A stretch of 64,000 bases of DNA from Arthrobacter sp. ISL-28 (GCF_018613875.1 NZ_JAGGPJ010000006.1:133081-197080); one strand, 5' to 3'. Shown: positions 31,422 to 40,246, counted from the first letter of the stretch. Notes: generated by a model from the letters alone, not told the origin. A program made the numbers and translations.

Positions 31422-31700
31422 ATGTCCGAACGTACCGCAACCGTCGCCAGCCGAGTAGGCCTGCACGCACGCCCGGCAGCCATCTTCGCCGAAGCAGCCG
31501 GCGAGTTTGACCTTGACATCACCATCGCCCGTGAAGGTGAGCCGGCCGACGAAGCCATGGACGCCGCCAGCATCCTGTCCCTCATGAGCCTTGGCGCATC
31601 CCACGGTGACGTTGTGGTGCTCCGGGCCGAGGGCGACGGCGCCGATGCAGCCCTCGACCGCCTGGTCCAGATCCTTGAGACGGACCACGACGCCGAATAG
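31422..31700 (+). CDS. ptsH: HPr phosphocarrier protein
   Basis: Small phosphocarrier that passes phosphate from enzyme I to EIIA domains. His15 in ASRVGLHARPAAIF is the phosphorylation site. The regulatory-serine region (Ser46 in Bacillus) aligns with AASILSLMSLGAS, where Ser50 could be the equivalent. At 92 residues it is typical. AAGGAG lies upstream of ATG 31422. It is 55 bases after fruA with no terminator between and a strong one after it, so it is probably the last gene of the fru operon. Confidence 0.93.
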   Translation: MSERTATVASRVGLHARPAAIFAEAAGEFDLDITIAREGEPADEAMDAASILSLMSLGASHGDVVVLRAEGDGADAALDRLVQILETDHDAE

Positions 31701-31717
31701 CCCGTAGCAGGCACACG

Positions 31718-31774
31718 ACGGCCGGCTTCCTGCGCAGTTTCCCCACAAACGGGTCCTGCGCAGGAGCCGGCCGT
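31718..31774 (+). terminator. terminator of the fructose PTS operon
   Basis: A long stem pairs ACGGCCGGCTTCCTGCGCAG (about 31718-31737) with CTGCGCAGGAGCCGGCCGT (31756-31774), with one bulged base and an 18-base loop. It directly follows ptsH. Confidence 0.8.
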
Positions 31775-31799
31775 TGGCGTTTCCGGACCGCACATCCCG

Positions 31800-31821
31800 A
31801 CTGGTAAGCAAACTTATCAGT
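31800..31821. promoter_or_regulatory. inverted repeat resembling the GTAAGC element (copy 3)
   Basis: ACTG-g-TAAG-CAAA-CTTA-t-CAGT is an interrupted palindrome about 95 bases upstream of the SRPBCC gene. Its GTAAGC...CTTA core resembles the CATGCTTAC elements at 1, 26895 and 62001, although the centre differs. Confidence 0.35.
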
Positions 31822-31916
31822 TCCTTGTTTTTGCTCTTCAGCCCTACTAGCTTGGAATTGAGGCCCACGCCGTTCAAGACCGCCCCGGGAGACCCGGGCT
31901 GAAGGAGGATGACACA

Positions 31917-32387
31917 GTGGCAACTTTGCACGAAAGCATCGAGGTCGAAGTTCCCGTCAGCACCGCCTACAACCAGTGGACGCAGTTCGAATCGTTTCCG
32001 CAGTTCATGAAGGGAGTCGAGTCTGTCGAGCAGATCGACGAGACCTCACTGCATTTCCGGACGCGGGTGGCCCACATCAAGCGCGAATACGACGCGCAAA
32101 TCCTTGAGCAGACGCCGGACCGGTGCATTGCGTGGGTCAGCAAAGACAAGCCACGCAACGCCGGCAGGGTCACCTTCGAAAGCCTCGGGGAGGATCTGTG
32201 CCGGGTAAACGTGGAACTCGAATGGGAGCCGGAGGGCCTCCTTGAAAGGACGGGCGCCGCCGCGCACGTGGATGAAACCCAAGTCTCGACAGATTTGCTG
32301 CGATTCAAGGAGTTCATCGAATCACGCGGCATCGAGACCGGCGCCTGGCGGGCGTCTATTCAACGCGGCGAAGTCGACGCCCCGTAA
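31917..32387 (+). CDS. SRPBCC (START-like) family protein
   Basis: A 156-residue protein of the SRPBCC/polyketide-cyclase-like superfamily, a helix-grip fold forming a deep hydrophobic pocket. The start (ATLHESIEVEVPVSTAYNQW) and FESFPQFMKGVESVEQID are characteristic of the stress-associated coenzyme-Q-binding-like subgroup. Ligand and function are unknown. GTG 31917 is supported by AAGGAGGA upstream. The next gene, a small Rho-N-like protein, follows by 24 bases, so both may be one transcript. Confidence 0.82.
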   Translation: MATLHESIEVEVPVSTAYNQWTQFESFPQFMKGVESVEQIDETSLHFRTRVAHIKREYDAQILEQTPDRCIAWVSKDKPRNAGRVTFESLGEDLCRVNVELEWEPEGLLERTGAAAHVDETQVSTDLLRFKEFIESRGIETGAWRASIQRGEVDAP

Positions 32388-32411
32388 CCACCATATTCCG
32401 CGGAGGTAGCC

Positions 32412-32678
32412 ATGCCTGAGAAAAAGAACCCCAGCGTGAAGGATCCCGACCTGTACGAAAAGCTCCGTGAGGACGGAGCCTCGAAGCAGAAGGCAGCCCG
32501 CATCTCCAACGCGGCCGCTAAGAAGGGCCGGTCCGATGTTGGCCGCAAAGGCGGCAAGTCCGGTGATTACGATGACTGGACCGTGGACCAGCTGAAAGCC
32601 AAAGCCAAGGAAATCGGCCTTAAGGGCTACTCGGGCAAGAAAAAGAGCGAACTCATTTCCGCGCTCAGAAACTCCTGA
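32412..32678 (+). CDS. small basic Rho-N/SAP-like protein
   Basis: An 88-residue, Lys-rich protein. The N-terminal half (KNPSVKDPDLYEKLREDGAS, then KQKAARISNAAAK) matches the actinobacterial DUF7218-type family. The C-terminal half (WTVDQLKAKAKEIGLKGYSG, then KKKSELISAL) is a Rho termination factor N-terminal/SAP-like helical motif that usually binds nucleic acid. GGAGGTAG precedes ATG 32412. It lies just before the Ku gene (convergent), but a link to DNA repair is only suggestive. Confidence 0.82.
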   Translation: MPEKKNPSVKDPDLYEKLREDGASKQKAARISNAAAKKGRSDVGRKGGKSGDYDDWTVDQLKAKAKEIGLKGYSGKKKSELISALRNS

Positions 32679-32719
32679 GCGGGGCGCGCATGGGATCCGT
32701 GGACAGGGCGTCCGATTTC

Positions 32720-33973
32720 TCAGGCGCCCTTCCGCGCGGTCTTGGCATCCGTACCGGTCTTGGCGGCCGTCTTAGTGGCGGCCGTCTTGCTGGCAGTTGT
32801 CTTACTGGCAGCCGTCTTGGTGGCAGTTGTCTTGGCGGCAGTCTTCGCCGCCGTTCCCGTCTTCGTGGCGGTTTTGGCAGCAGGCTTGGAGGTGGACCGC
32901 GACGCAGTCTTCGCGGATCCGGTCTTGGCGTCGTCGGTCTTGGCATCGTCCGTCTTGGAGGCGGCACCCCTGCCCGATGTGCCCTTGCTGGCTGTGCTCG
33001 TGCTGGATGTGCTCCTGCCGGACGTGCCCCTGCCGGCGCTCCCGGCCTTGGCCTCTGCCCCGGCCTTGGTCCTACCTGCGGTCCTCGACCCGGTCTTCGC
33101 CGGTTCGGAATCCTCAGACCCGGTCGCCTCGGACCCGGCCTCTTCAATCTCGGACCCTTCGGTCTCGACCTCGTCCGACCCGGCACCTGCTCCCCGTTTC
33201 CGGTCCAGGCTGCGCTTGAGCGCCTCCATGAGGTCAATCACCTCACCGCCGGTTTCCGCGGCTTCCACTCCGAACGTCTCTTCCGTATCGAGGGCGTCAC
33301 CCTTCTCCAGCTTCGCCTCGATGAGCTGGTGCAGCTGGGCCTGGTAGTCGTCCGTGAACTGCTCCGGCTCGAAGTCGGAGGCCATGGATTCCACCAGCGC
33401 GGCGGACATCTCACGCTCTTGGGCGGAGATCCGGATGGACGTGTCCAGGGCAGGAAACTCAGCTTCCCGCACCTCATCGGCCCAGAGCAGGGCCTGGAGC
33501 ATCAGGACGTCGTCCCGGATCCGCAAAGCACCCAGCCGGGTCTTGTCCCGCAGCGCAAACTGCACGATCGCCACCCGATCGGTGTCCTCGAGCGCCCGGC
33601 GCAGCAGCATGTAGGCCTTGGGCGACTTCGAGTCAGGCTCCAGGTAGTAGCTCTTCTCGAACATGATGGGATCGAGCTGCTCGGAGGGCACGAACTGAAC
33701 CACTTCGATCTCGTGGCTGTTTTCCGCGGGAATGGACTTGAGTTCCTCGCGGGTAAGGATGACGGTCCGGCCGTCGCTCTCGTAGGCCTTCTCAATATCG
33801 GCATAGTCCACGATCTTGCTGCAGACCTCGCAGCGGCGCTGGTAGCGGATCCGGCCGCCGTCGGCGTTGTGCACCTGATGGAGGCTGATGTCGTGGTCCT
33901 CGGTGGCGCTGTACACCTTGACCGGGACATTGACCAGCCCGAACGCAATGGCGCCTTTCCAGATCGCTCTCAT
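32720..33973 (-). CDS. ku: Ku DNA end-binding protein with long Lys/Ala/Thr-rich tail
   Basis: Bacterial Ku, a homodimeric ring that binds DNA double-strand ends and recruits LigD for non-homologous end joining. The N-terminus MRAIWKGAIAFGLVNVPVKV is canonical; RYQRRCEVCSKIVDYADIEK and YYLEPDSKSPKAYMLLRRAL are conserved. The core ends near residue 265. An extension of about 150 residues follows, repetitive and built of Lys/Ala/Thr/Ser (TKTAAKT-type units), like the DNA-binding tails of some actinobacterial Ku proteins but long. ATG 33973 fits the family although no Shine-Dalgarno sequence is visible. It is divergent from ligD, with 40 bases between starts. Confidence 0.94.
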   Translation of the reverse strand: MRAIWKGAIAFGLVNVPVKVYSATEDHDISLHQVHNADGGRIRYQRRCEVCSKIVDYADIEKAYESDGRTVILTREELKSIPAENSHEIEVVQFVPSEQLDPIMFEKSYYLEPDSKSPKAYMLLRRALEDTDRVAIVQFALRDKTRLGALRIRDDVLMLQALLWADEVREAEFPALDTSIRISAQEREMSAALVESMASDFEPEQFTDDYQAQLHQLIEAKLEKGDALDTEETFGVEAAETGGEVIDLMEALKRSLDRKRGAGAGSDEVETEGSEIEEAGSEATGSEDSEPAKTGSRTAGRTKAGAEAKAGSAGRGTSGRSTSSTSTASKGTSGRGAASKTDDAKTDDAKTGSAKTASRSTSKPAAKTATKTGTAAKTAAKTTATKTAASKTTASKTAATKTAAKTGTDAKTARKGA

Positions 33974-34013
33974 GAGACAAGTGAACATCACACTGCGCCG
34001 GAGGTGAAGCCCT

Positions 34014-36782
34014 GTGGCCGGCAGTAAGGAACGGGTCCGGGTCGGCGCCCGCGAATTGACGGTAACCAACCTGGACAAGGTGCTCTACCCTGCCACCGGC
34101 ACCACCAAGGCAGATGTCCTGGCCTATTACGCCACGGTGGCGCCGGTCCTGATCCCGGCTGCCGCCAACCGGCCGGCGACGCGCAAGCGGTGGGTCAACG
34201 GTGTGGGAACCGCGGAAGAGCCCGGGCAGGTGTTCTTCCAGAAAAACCTCGACGAATCCGCTCCCGGCTGGGTTCCGCGGGCCGCCATCACCCACAAAAC
34301 CAGCACCAACTACTATCCACTGGTCAACGACCCTGCGACGCTAACCTGGCTGGCGCAGATCGCGTCGCTGGAGATCCACGTAACGCAGTGGAGGGTGGAC
34401 TCGCACGGCAACGCCCTGCCTCCTGACCGGATTGTCCTGGACCTTGATCCCGGCGAAGGCGCAGGGTTGGCGGAATGCGCGGAAGTGGCCAGGCTGGCCA
34501 AGGCCATCCTGGAGGATGTGGGACTCGATCCGGTGCCGGTAACGAGCGGCAGCAAGGGCATCCACCTCTATGCCGGGCTGAACGGCACGCAGTCGTCGGA
34601 CCAGATTTCCGATTTCGCCCACGAACTGGCCCGGGCACTTGAGGCCGACCACCCTGACCTTGCCGTCAGCGACATGAAAAAGTCGCTGAGGGCCGGCAAG
34701 GTCCTGGTGGACTGGAGCCAGAACAACGCGGCCAAGACCACCATCGTTCCCTACTCCCTGCGCGGGCGTCTGACGCCCACCGTGGCCGCGCCGCGGACGT
34801 GGCGTGAACTGGCCTCCCCTTCCCTCAGGCAGCTCGGCTACGAGGAGGTCATGCGCCGGGTCAAGGATGGCAAGGATCCGTTCGCCGCGATAAGCGCGCA
34901 CAGCGGACGCGCGGGCCCGAAGCACTCCGGTGCGGACAGCAGCGGCATCGACGGCGACGGGGCCGACAGCGCCGGTCACCGCACGCCGGGGCATGAGGGT
35001 TCCGGCCGCCAGGGCGGAAAGTCGGAGTCCGGAGGGCCCGGCTCTGGAGGATCGGGCGCCGGAAAGTCCGGCGTTGGAAAGCCCGACGGCGGCACGCGCC
35101 ATAGCGGCGGACACGGCGACACGCGTTTGGAGAAGTACCGCTCACTGCGGGACCCGGGCGAGACGCCGGAGCCGTTTACCGCCGAGAAGCATTTTTCAGC
35201 CAAAGCAGCCGGCAGCGGCCGTGCCGGAAACGGGGGCAAGGCCAGCGGCGGGGAGGAACCCGGAATCCAGGCCGGGACCCAGGGGGCCAAGGAGATCTTC
35301 GTCATCCAGGAGCACCACGCCAGCCGGCTCCACTACGACTTCCGGCTTGAGCACGAAGGCGTGCTGGTCTCGTGGGCGCTGCCAAAGGGCGTGCCGGAGA
35401 CGGGTGCCAAGAACCACCTGGCCGTGCAGACTGAGGACCACCCGATGGACTACGCCGATTTCGAAGGCACCATTCCCAAGGGCCAGTACGGTGCCGGGGA
35501 AGTCAGCATCTGGGATAAGGGCGTCTACGAACTGGAGAAGTGGGTCAACGGCAAGGAAGTCATCGCCACGCTGACCGGCCGGAAAGGCGGCGGGCTCGGG
35601 GGCACCCGGAGATTCGCCTTGATCCACACCGGGCAGGCCCAGGGCGAGCAAAGCCAGTGGCTCATCCATCTGATGGACAAGCCCTCGGGTATCCGCGGCA
35701 AGCGCGCTGCTCCACCGACAACTAAGCCGGCAGCCAAACTGGCAGCCAAGGCCATGCCGAGCCGGGCCGAATCCACCCAGACCGCAGCCAGCACCTCGCC
35801 GACCAGGAGCACCATCACCGAGGACCCCGCCCCGATGCTGGCAACAGCGGGAACCACCGCTGACCTTCCCGGCAGCGACTGGCTATTCGAGCTCAAGTGG
35901 GACGGGATCAGGGCCCTGGTGGTTGCGGAAGGCACGAAAATCCGACTGCTCAGCCGGAACGGCAACGACATGTCCGCGAGCTACCCCGAACTCACGGACC
36001 GGGACTGCTGGCCGCCGCAGGACTTCATCGCGGACGGTGAGATCGTCGCCGTCGGGCCCCGCGGGAAGCCGGACTTCGGACTCCTGCAGGGACGGATGAA
36101 GCTGACCAAACCGGGTGACGTGAAGAAGGCCCGGGCCTCGATTCCGGTGCGGCTCATGCTGTTCGACCTGCTCGCGGAAGGCGGCGAAGACCTGCGCAGG
36201 CGCCCCCTCATGGAACGGAGGGAGCGGCTCGCCGACTTCTACCGGCCGTCCCATTGCCCGGTGCAGCTGTCCGAAACACTGGACGAGCGGGTGGAACACA
36301 TCCTGGAAAGCGCACGGGAACTCGGCCTAGAAGGCGTGATGGCCAAGCGCACTGACAGCCGCTATGTAAGCGGCCAGCGGAGCCGGTCATGGATCAAGCT
36401 CAAGATCGAACAGACCCAGGAAGTCGTGGTGGGCGGCTGGCGGCCCGGCAAGGGCGAGCGGTCCAATACGGTAGGGGCGCTGCTGCTGGGAGTGCCGGAC
36501 GGCGAGAAGCTGCGCTATGTGGGCCGTGTCGGCAGCGGTTTCAGCACCCGCGAGCTGAACGAACTGCGGCAAACCATGGAAGGACTGGCCCGGAAGACCT
36601 CCCCCTTCGAGGAGGTGCCTGCCCTCGACGCGGCGGGCGCCCGCTGGGTGACTCCTGACCTGGTGGGTGAAGTCACGTTTGGGGAATGGACCGGCAGCGG
36701 AAAACTCCGGCACCCGGTGTGGCGCGGCTGGCGGCTGGACAAAAAGCCGGAGGACGTCATCGCCGAATCCGCCCGCCCCTGA
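34014..36782 (+). CDS. ligD: multifunctional non-homologous end-joining protein LigD (Pol-PE-Lig)
   Basis: ATP-dependent DNA ligase with polymerase and 3'-phosphoesterase domains that processes and seals breaks with Ku. Polymerase domain about 10-285, with catalytic Asp143/Asp145 in VLDLDPGEG. Then a Gly/Ser/Lys/Ala-rich linker of about 140 residues. Phosphoesterase domain about 428-560 (FVIQEHHASRLHYDFRLEHE, DFEGTIPKGQYGAGEV). Ligase domain about 590-915 with nucleotidylated Lys628 in ELKWDGIRAL. The Pol-PE-ligase order is the mycobacterial one rather than the PE-ligase-Pol order of Pseudomonas. GTG 34014 has GGAGGTGA upstream. A hairpin terminator follows. Confidence 0.95.
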   Translation: MAGSKERVRVGARELTVTNLDKVLYPATGTTKADVLAYYATVAPVLIPAAANRPATRKRWVNGVGTAEEPGQVFFQKNLDESAPGWVPRAAITHKTSTNYYPLVNDPATLTWLAQIASLEIHVTQWRVDSHGNALPPDRIVLDLDPGEGAGLAECAEVARLAKAILEDVGLDPVPVTSGSKGIHLYAGLNGTQSSDQISDFAHELARALEADHPDLAVSDMKKSLRAGKVLVDWSQNNAAKTTIVPYSLRGRLTPTVAAPRTWRELASPSLRQLGYEEVMRRVKDGKDPFAAISAHSGRAGPKHSGADSSGIDGDGADSAGHRTPGHEGSGRQGGKSESGGPGSGGSGAGKSGVGKPDGGTRHSGGHGDTRLEKYRSLRDPGETPEPFTAEKHFSAKAAGSGRAGNGGKASGGEEPGIQAGTQGAKEIFVIQEHHASRLHYDFRLEHEGVLVSWALPKGVPETGAKNHLAVQTEDHPMDYADFEGTIPKGQYGAGEVSIWDKGVYELEKWVNGKEVIATLTGRKGGGLGGTRRFALIHTGQAQGEQSQWLIHLMDKPSGIRGKRAAPPTTKPAAKLAAKAMPSRAESTQTAASTSPTRSTITEDPAPMLATAGTTADLPGSDWLFELKWDGIRALVVAEGTKIRLLSRNGNDMSASYPELTDRDCWPPQDFIADGEIVAVGPRGKPDFGLLQGRMKLTKPGDVKKARASIPVRLMLFDLLAEGGEDLRRRPLMERRERLADFYRPSHCPVQLSETLDERVEHILESARELGLEGVMAKRTDSRYVSGQRSRSWIKLKIEQTQEVVVGGWRPGKGERSNTVGALLLGVPDGEKLRYVGRVGSGFSTRELNELRQTMEGLARKTSPFEEVPALDAAGARWVTPDLVGEVTFGEWTGSGKLRHPVWRGWRLDKKPEDVIAESARP

Positions 36783-36827
36783 CCGCTCGACTTCCTGGGA
36801 CGCACAAAGCCCCCCGGACGCGGAAAC

Positions 36828-36863
36828 GGCCTGGCGACACGCGAATTCACGCGTCGCCAGGCC
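36828..36863. terminator. hairpin terminator between ligD and a convergent small gene
   Basis: GGCCTGGCGAC (36828-36838) pairs with GTCGCCAGGCC (36853-36863), an 11-bp perfect stem with a 14-base loop, followed by CTTTGCG. Confidence 0.75.
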
Positions 36864-36902
36864 CTTTGCGTATCCTCAGGCCATTTGCTGGTCCTGAGCA
36901 GC

Positions 36903-37163
36903 TCAGGACGAGTGCGGCATCTGGGGACGGCTGGTCCGGTGGACCGCCGTCACCGCGGCCCCCTGTCCCATGCGGCCATGGCTTGAACCGCGGTCCTTGG
37001 GATGACGGCGCTTGCCATTGCCGTCGGGCCACTGACGCCCTCCGCCCATGGCCGCCGTGATGGTGAGGGTTTCCGGGGTGGGCAGCGGCGGCCTGTCCAT
37101 GGATTCGGCCAAATGTGCGGCCGTCTCGGGGTTGATGGAGTGTCCTTTACTCATGTCAGCCAT
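36903..37163 (-). CDS. small hydrophilic protein of unknown function
   Basis: Unrecognised 86-residue protein, soluble and Gly/Arg/His-rich in its second half. It begins MADMSKGHSINPETAAHLAE, which looks helical and protein-like, followed by PPLPTPETLTITAAMGGG. ATG 37163 is preceded by a strong GGAAGGAAG, which is the main support for translation. It is monocistronic, facing ligD across a terminator. Confidence 0.6.
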   Translation of the reverse strand: MADMSKGHSINPETAAHLAESMDRPPLPTPETLTITAAMGGGRQWPDGNGKRRHPKDRGSSHGRMGQGAAVTAVHRTSRPQMPHSS

Positions 37164-37487
37164 TTGTTCTTCCTTCCGCTATGAGACGAAGTGTTCACCC
37201 ATATTTAGGGCCGTGATTCGAGCCTGCCTGCTGGAATCACGGAAGGTTGATGCCGTTTGGGGGCTGCCTTCGGGTTGCCGATTGGCCGGAGGGTAAACGT
37301 TCCGGCGAGACCGGGAACATCCCGGAGGCGAGGCCTCAACAGGCGTGGACTTTTGTGGTGCAGCTGACGGGACGGGCAAGCCTCGGCATTTACCGATGGC
37401 AGCCAGCCGGCCAACTACTCAAAGATCAGTGTTCCCATGGATCCACGATAGGCAGAAACCCGCCGGGCCGGAACCCCCACCAGCCAT
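37164..37487. other. 324-bp intergenic region without a supported gene
   Basis: Upstream of the small minus-strand gene and downstream of the DUF2231 gene. Frames on both strands are short with poor protein character. A promoter for the small gene is expected near 37180-37230 but no clear boxes were seen. Confidence 0.4.
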
Positions 37488-37994
37488 TCAATCCTGGGCA
37501 TCATTACTGAAGGAACCCTCCCAGACGGCACGGGATCCGGCTTCCCCGATTTCCACCACCTTGTAGACCGTTCCGCCACACAGGACAAGAACCAGGACGA
37601 CGGCGACCGCGCCCGCTATGCGGGAGCCGGCGGTTCCGAGCTTCCTCCGGATCCCATCGGCCTGTGTGGCCCCGTACCGGAACCACAGCCACTGTGCCAT
37701 GGCCACGAGAAAGACGCCGATGACCCACGGCAGCAGTGTGGCGCCAAGGTTGGAGTGGGTGGTGATGGCAGGAGTCGTATCCACCCGCTGCAGAAGCCAC
37801 TCTCCGGCCTGCTGGGTAATCGGAACCATCACCAGCGCTGCCAGGGCAAGGAGCGGGGTCACAATTCCCAGCCGCCTCCGGGCTTCCGGCCAGACGATGC
37901 TGAGCACGGTGCACACGGCGGCCATCGGAACAATAACCACGGTGCCATGCACCAGCAGCACATGTAATGGCAGACCGCTGACTACATAGTCCAT
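37488..37994 (-). CDS. DUF2231 domain membrane protein
   Basis: A 168-residue protein with four predicted membrane helices matching DUF2231 (PF09990), a family possibly linked to haem-like or redox functions but not characterised. The family start VSGLPLHVLLVHGTVVIVPM carries the conserved His in LxHxxLVHG. The last helix is AGAVAVVLVLVLCGGTVYKV, and a short Asp/Asn tail ends the protein. ATG 37994 gives this family N-terminus; the open frame to 38078 reads as non-protein. It stands alone. Confidence 0.8.
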   Translation of the reverse strand: MDYVVSGLPLHVLLVHGTVVIVPMAAVCTVLSIVWPEARRRLGIVTPLLALAALVMVPITQQAGEWLLQRVDTTPAITTHSNLGATLLPWVIGVFLVAMAQWLWFRYGATQADGIRRKLGTAGSRIAGAVAVVLVLVLCGGTVYKVVEIGEAGSRAVWEGSFSNDAQD

Positions 37995-38413
37995 GCCCAA
38001 CACCCCTGTCTGGAAAACCCTTCTGGAAATACCTGTCTCGAAATACCAGAATCTGAACCGATGTCCCGGACCGCCCAACCGGGCTTACCCGATCAGACGA
38101 GCACCGGCGTCGAACGGTTCAATCAGGGTCCGAGAGGGTCAGCAAAGTGAGGCCAATACCCCCAAAAAACGGCCGAAACTGGCGGCCGAGCAAAACTTTT
38201 TGGTAACGATGCCGCGGGGACGCCGAATTCCGCGGGATGACGCGGTGAAATCAGGCAAACCAAGTCCGGCGTCCCGTTCGTGGTGGCGCCTAAAACGGGC
38301 CATCCTACGCCACTGAACTCTCGCTTACCACGGAAATCCCGTAAAATTGAAGGCCTGCCCGGAGCGGGGCAGCTACAAGTCGCAAGCAAATGACCTCCAC
38401 AGGAGTCGCCCAA
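37995..38413. other. 419-bp region upstream of the MHS transporter
   Basis: Contains the promoters of two divergent genes and a potentially structured segment (38217-38275). TAAAAT at 38342-38347 is a likely -10 box for the transporter; a matching -35 was not seen. No gene is supported. Confidence 0.4.
38217..38275. other. potentially structured RNA/DNA element upstream of the MHS transporter
   Basis: Outer stem GGGACGCCG/CGGCGTCCC (38217-38225 with 38267-38275) encloses an inner hairpin CCGCG-GGATGA-CGCGG (38230-38245). It lies about 140 bases before the transporter start and probably upstream of its -10 box, so it may be a terminator, a small RNA or an operator rather than a riboswitch. 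No known RNA family was recognised. Confidence 0.3.
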
Positions 38414-40012
38414 ATGCCCATAGACCGAAGCACGACCGACTCTTCAGCAGGCGTCATGAACGCCGGCGGAACCAACCAAGTGGCACCCCAGGGTGTGAAG
38501 AAACCAAAGCTACTCCCACGTCGCCGGCTCAAGGAGTCCGACGTCAACGTCGTAGACCAGCCCATGCTGAAAAAAGCCCTCGGCGGCACCATCGTCGGCA
38601 ACACCATGGAGTGGTACGACGTCGGCGTTTTCGGCTACCTGATCACCACCATGGGGCCCGTGTTCCTGCCCGAGGCCGATGCCAAGGTTCAGACGCTGTT
38701 CCTCCTGGGCACGTTTGCCGCTACCTTCATCGCCCGTCCGCTGGGCGGCGTGATCTTTGGTTGGCTCGGTGACAAGATCGGCCGCCAGAAGGTTCTCGCC
38801 GCCACGCTGATGCTGATGGCCGCGAGCACGTTCGCCATTGGCCTGCTTCCGGGTTACGCGCAGATCGGTATCTGGGCGGCTGCCCTCCTGGTGCTGCTCA
38901 AGATCGTCCAGGGTTTCTCCACGGGTGGTGAATATGCAGGCGCCACCACATTCGTGAGCGAATATGCTCCGGACAAGCGACGCGGCTTCTTCGCCAGCTT
39001 CCTGGACCTCGGCAGCTACCTCGGGTTTGCCCTCGGTGCAGCTTTGGTTTCCGTGCTCCAGCTGACGATGGGCCAGTCCGCGATGGAGGAATGGGGCTGG
39101 CGCCTGCCGTTCCTTATTGCCGGCCCGCTCGGCCTCATCGCCGTGTACTTCCGGAATAAGATCGAGGAATCCCCGCAGTTCCAGGCAACCCTGGATGCCC
39201 AGGAGGAGCAGGCCAAGGACGGTTCAGCCGGAGACGCTGCCGCCGTCAAGGGCCCGGTCGGAATCGTCAGGGCCTACTGGCGCTCACTCATCGTGGCCAT
39301 GATCCTCGTGGCAGCCGCCAATACCGCGGGTTATGCCCTGACGTCCTACATGCCGACGTACCTCACCGAGGCCAAGGGCTACGACCCTGTCCATGGCACC
39401 CTGCTGACCATTCCCGTCCTGATCATCATGAGCCTGTGCATCCCGCTGACCGGCAAGCTGTCCGACCGGATCGGCCGCCGCCCCGTCCTCTGGATCGGCG
39501 CGGTCAGCACCATCGTTCTGGCCGCCCCGGCGTTCATGCTGATCGGTATCGGCAGCACCTGGTCCACGCTGGCGGGTCTGGCCCTCGTGGCCTTCCCCGT
39601 GACGTTCTACGTCGCGAACCTGGCATCGGCACTGCCGGCCCAGTTCCCCACGGCCAGCCGCTACGGCGCAATGGGGATCGCTTACAACTTCTCGGTAGCA
39701 ATCTTCGGCGGAACCACCCCGTTCATCGTTGCCGCACTGATCTCTGCCACGGACAACGACATGATGCCGGCCTACTACCTGATGGCCACCTCGGCCGTTG
39801 GTGCGATCGCCATCTACTTCCTGAAGGAATCCGCGCGTCGCCCGCTGCCGGGTTCCATGCCGAGTGTGGACACGCCGGCAGAAGCACGGGAACTGGTGGC
39901 CGGCCAGGACGTGAACCCGCTGCTTGACCTCGACGAACTGCCGTTCGAGGCCGTGGACGCGGAGAAGGCCATCCTGGAGGCGCAGGAGGACAAGGTCCCT
40001 GCCAACGCCTGA
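38414..40012 (+). CDS. MHS family MFS transporter (ProP-like)
   Basis: Metabolite:H+ symporter of the MHS branch of the major facilitator superfamily, whose members import osmolytes such as proline/betaine or organic acids. Signatures: LGGTIVGNTMEWYDVGVFGY at helix 1, RPLGGVIFGWLGDKIGRQKV (loop 2/3), FSTGGEYAGATTFVSEYAP (helix 5) and GRRPVLWIGAVSTI. Twelve helices are predicted, with hydrophilic N- and C-terminal tails. ATG 38414 follows AGGAG with eight bases spacing; ATG 38390 upstream lacks a site. The long C-terminus recalls ProP-type sensors but no coiled coil is obvious. Substrate unknown. Confidence 0.88.
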   Translation: MPIDRSTTDSSAGVMNAGGTNQVAPQGVKKPKLLPRRRLKESDVNVVDQPMLKKALGGTIVGNTMEWYDVGVFGYLITTMGPVFLPEADAKVQTLFLLGTFAATFIARPLGGVIFGWLGDKIGRQKVLAATLMLMAASTFAIGLLPGYAQIGIWAAALLVLLKIVQGFSTGGEYAGATTFVSEYAPDKRRGFFASFLDLGSYLGFALGAALVSVLQLTMGQSAMEEWGWRLPFLIAGPLGLIAVYFRNKIEESPQFQATLDAQEEQAKDGSAGDAAAVKGPVGIVRAYWRSLIVAMILVAAANTAGYALTSYMPTYLTEAKGYDPVHGTLLTIPVLIIMSLCIPLTGKLSDRIGRRPVLWIGAVSTIVLAAPAFMLIGIGSTWSTLAGLALVAFPVTFYVANLASALPAQFPTASRYGAMGIAYNFSVAIFGGTTPFIVAALISATDNDMMPAYYLMATSAVGAIAIYFLKESARRPLPGSMPSVDTPAEARELVAGQDVNPLLDLDELPFEAVDAEKAILEAQEDKVPANA

Positions 40013-40043
40013 TGCGCTAACAGCCCCGCGTCGGTGATGAAGG

Positions 40044-40085
40044 CCTGTCCGGCGTGCTGACCTTGGGGGAAGCACGTTGGGCAGG
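40044..40085 (+). terminator. possible terminator after the MHS transporter
   Basis: CCTG-T-CC pairs with GG-G-CAGG and encloses CGTGCT/AGCACG (40053-40058 with 40071-40076). The stem is interrupted and has no U tract, so the call is modest. Confidence 0.4.
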
Positions 40086-40246
40086 TCTTCGCCTTGTCCG
40101 GACACCATGTGCGGCAATGCAATAACCCGCGATGCATTAACAACTGTGTCGTCCTAGCCACTGCGTGGTGTATCCGCGGTGTTATTTTCACTAGGGTGCC
40201 TGCTCCGGCCGGGGCGGCAATCGTCAACATGGTGGGAGGTAGTGCC

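Noticed and set aside
32690..34027. 445-codon + strand frame with Gly/Leu/Ser repeats
   Set aside because: It is the complement of the repetitive Ku tail and core; Ku is certain on the minus strand.
40094..40246. N-terminal extension of the FUSC protein from ATG 40094
   Set aside because: The extra 51 residues are Cys/Asn/Arg-rich and unlike the family; GTG 40247 has a strong GGGAGGT site.
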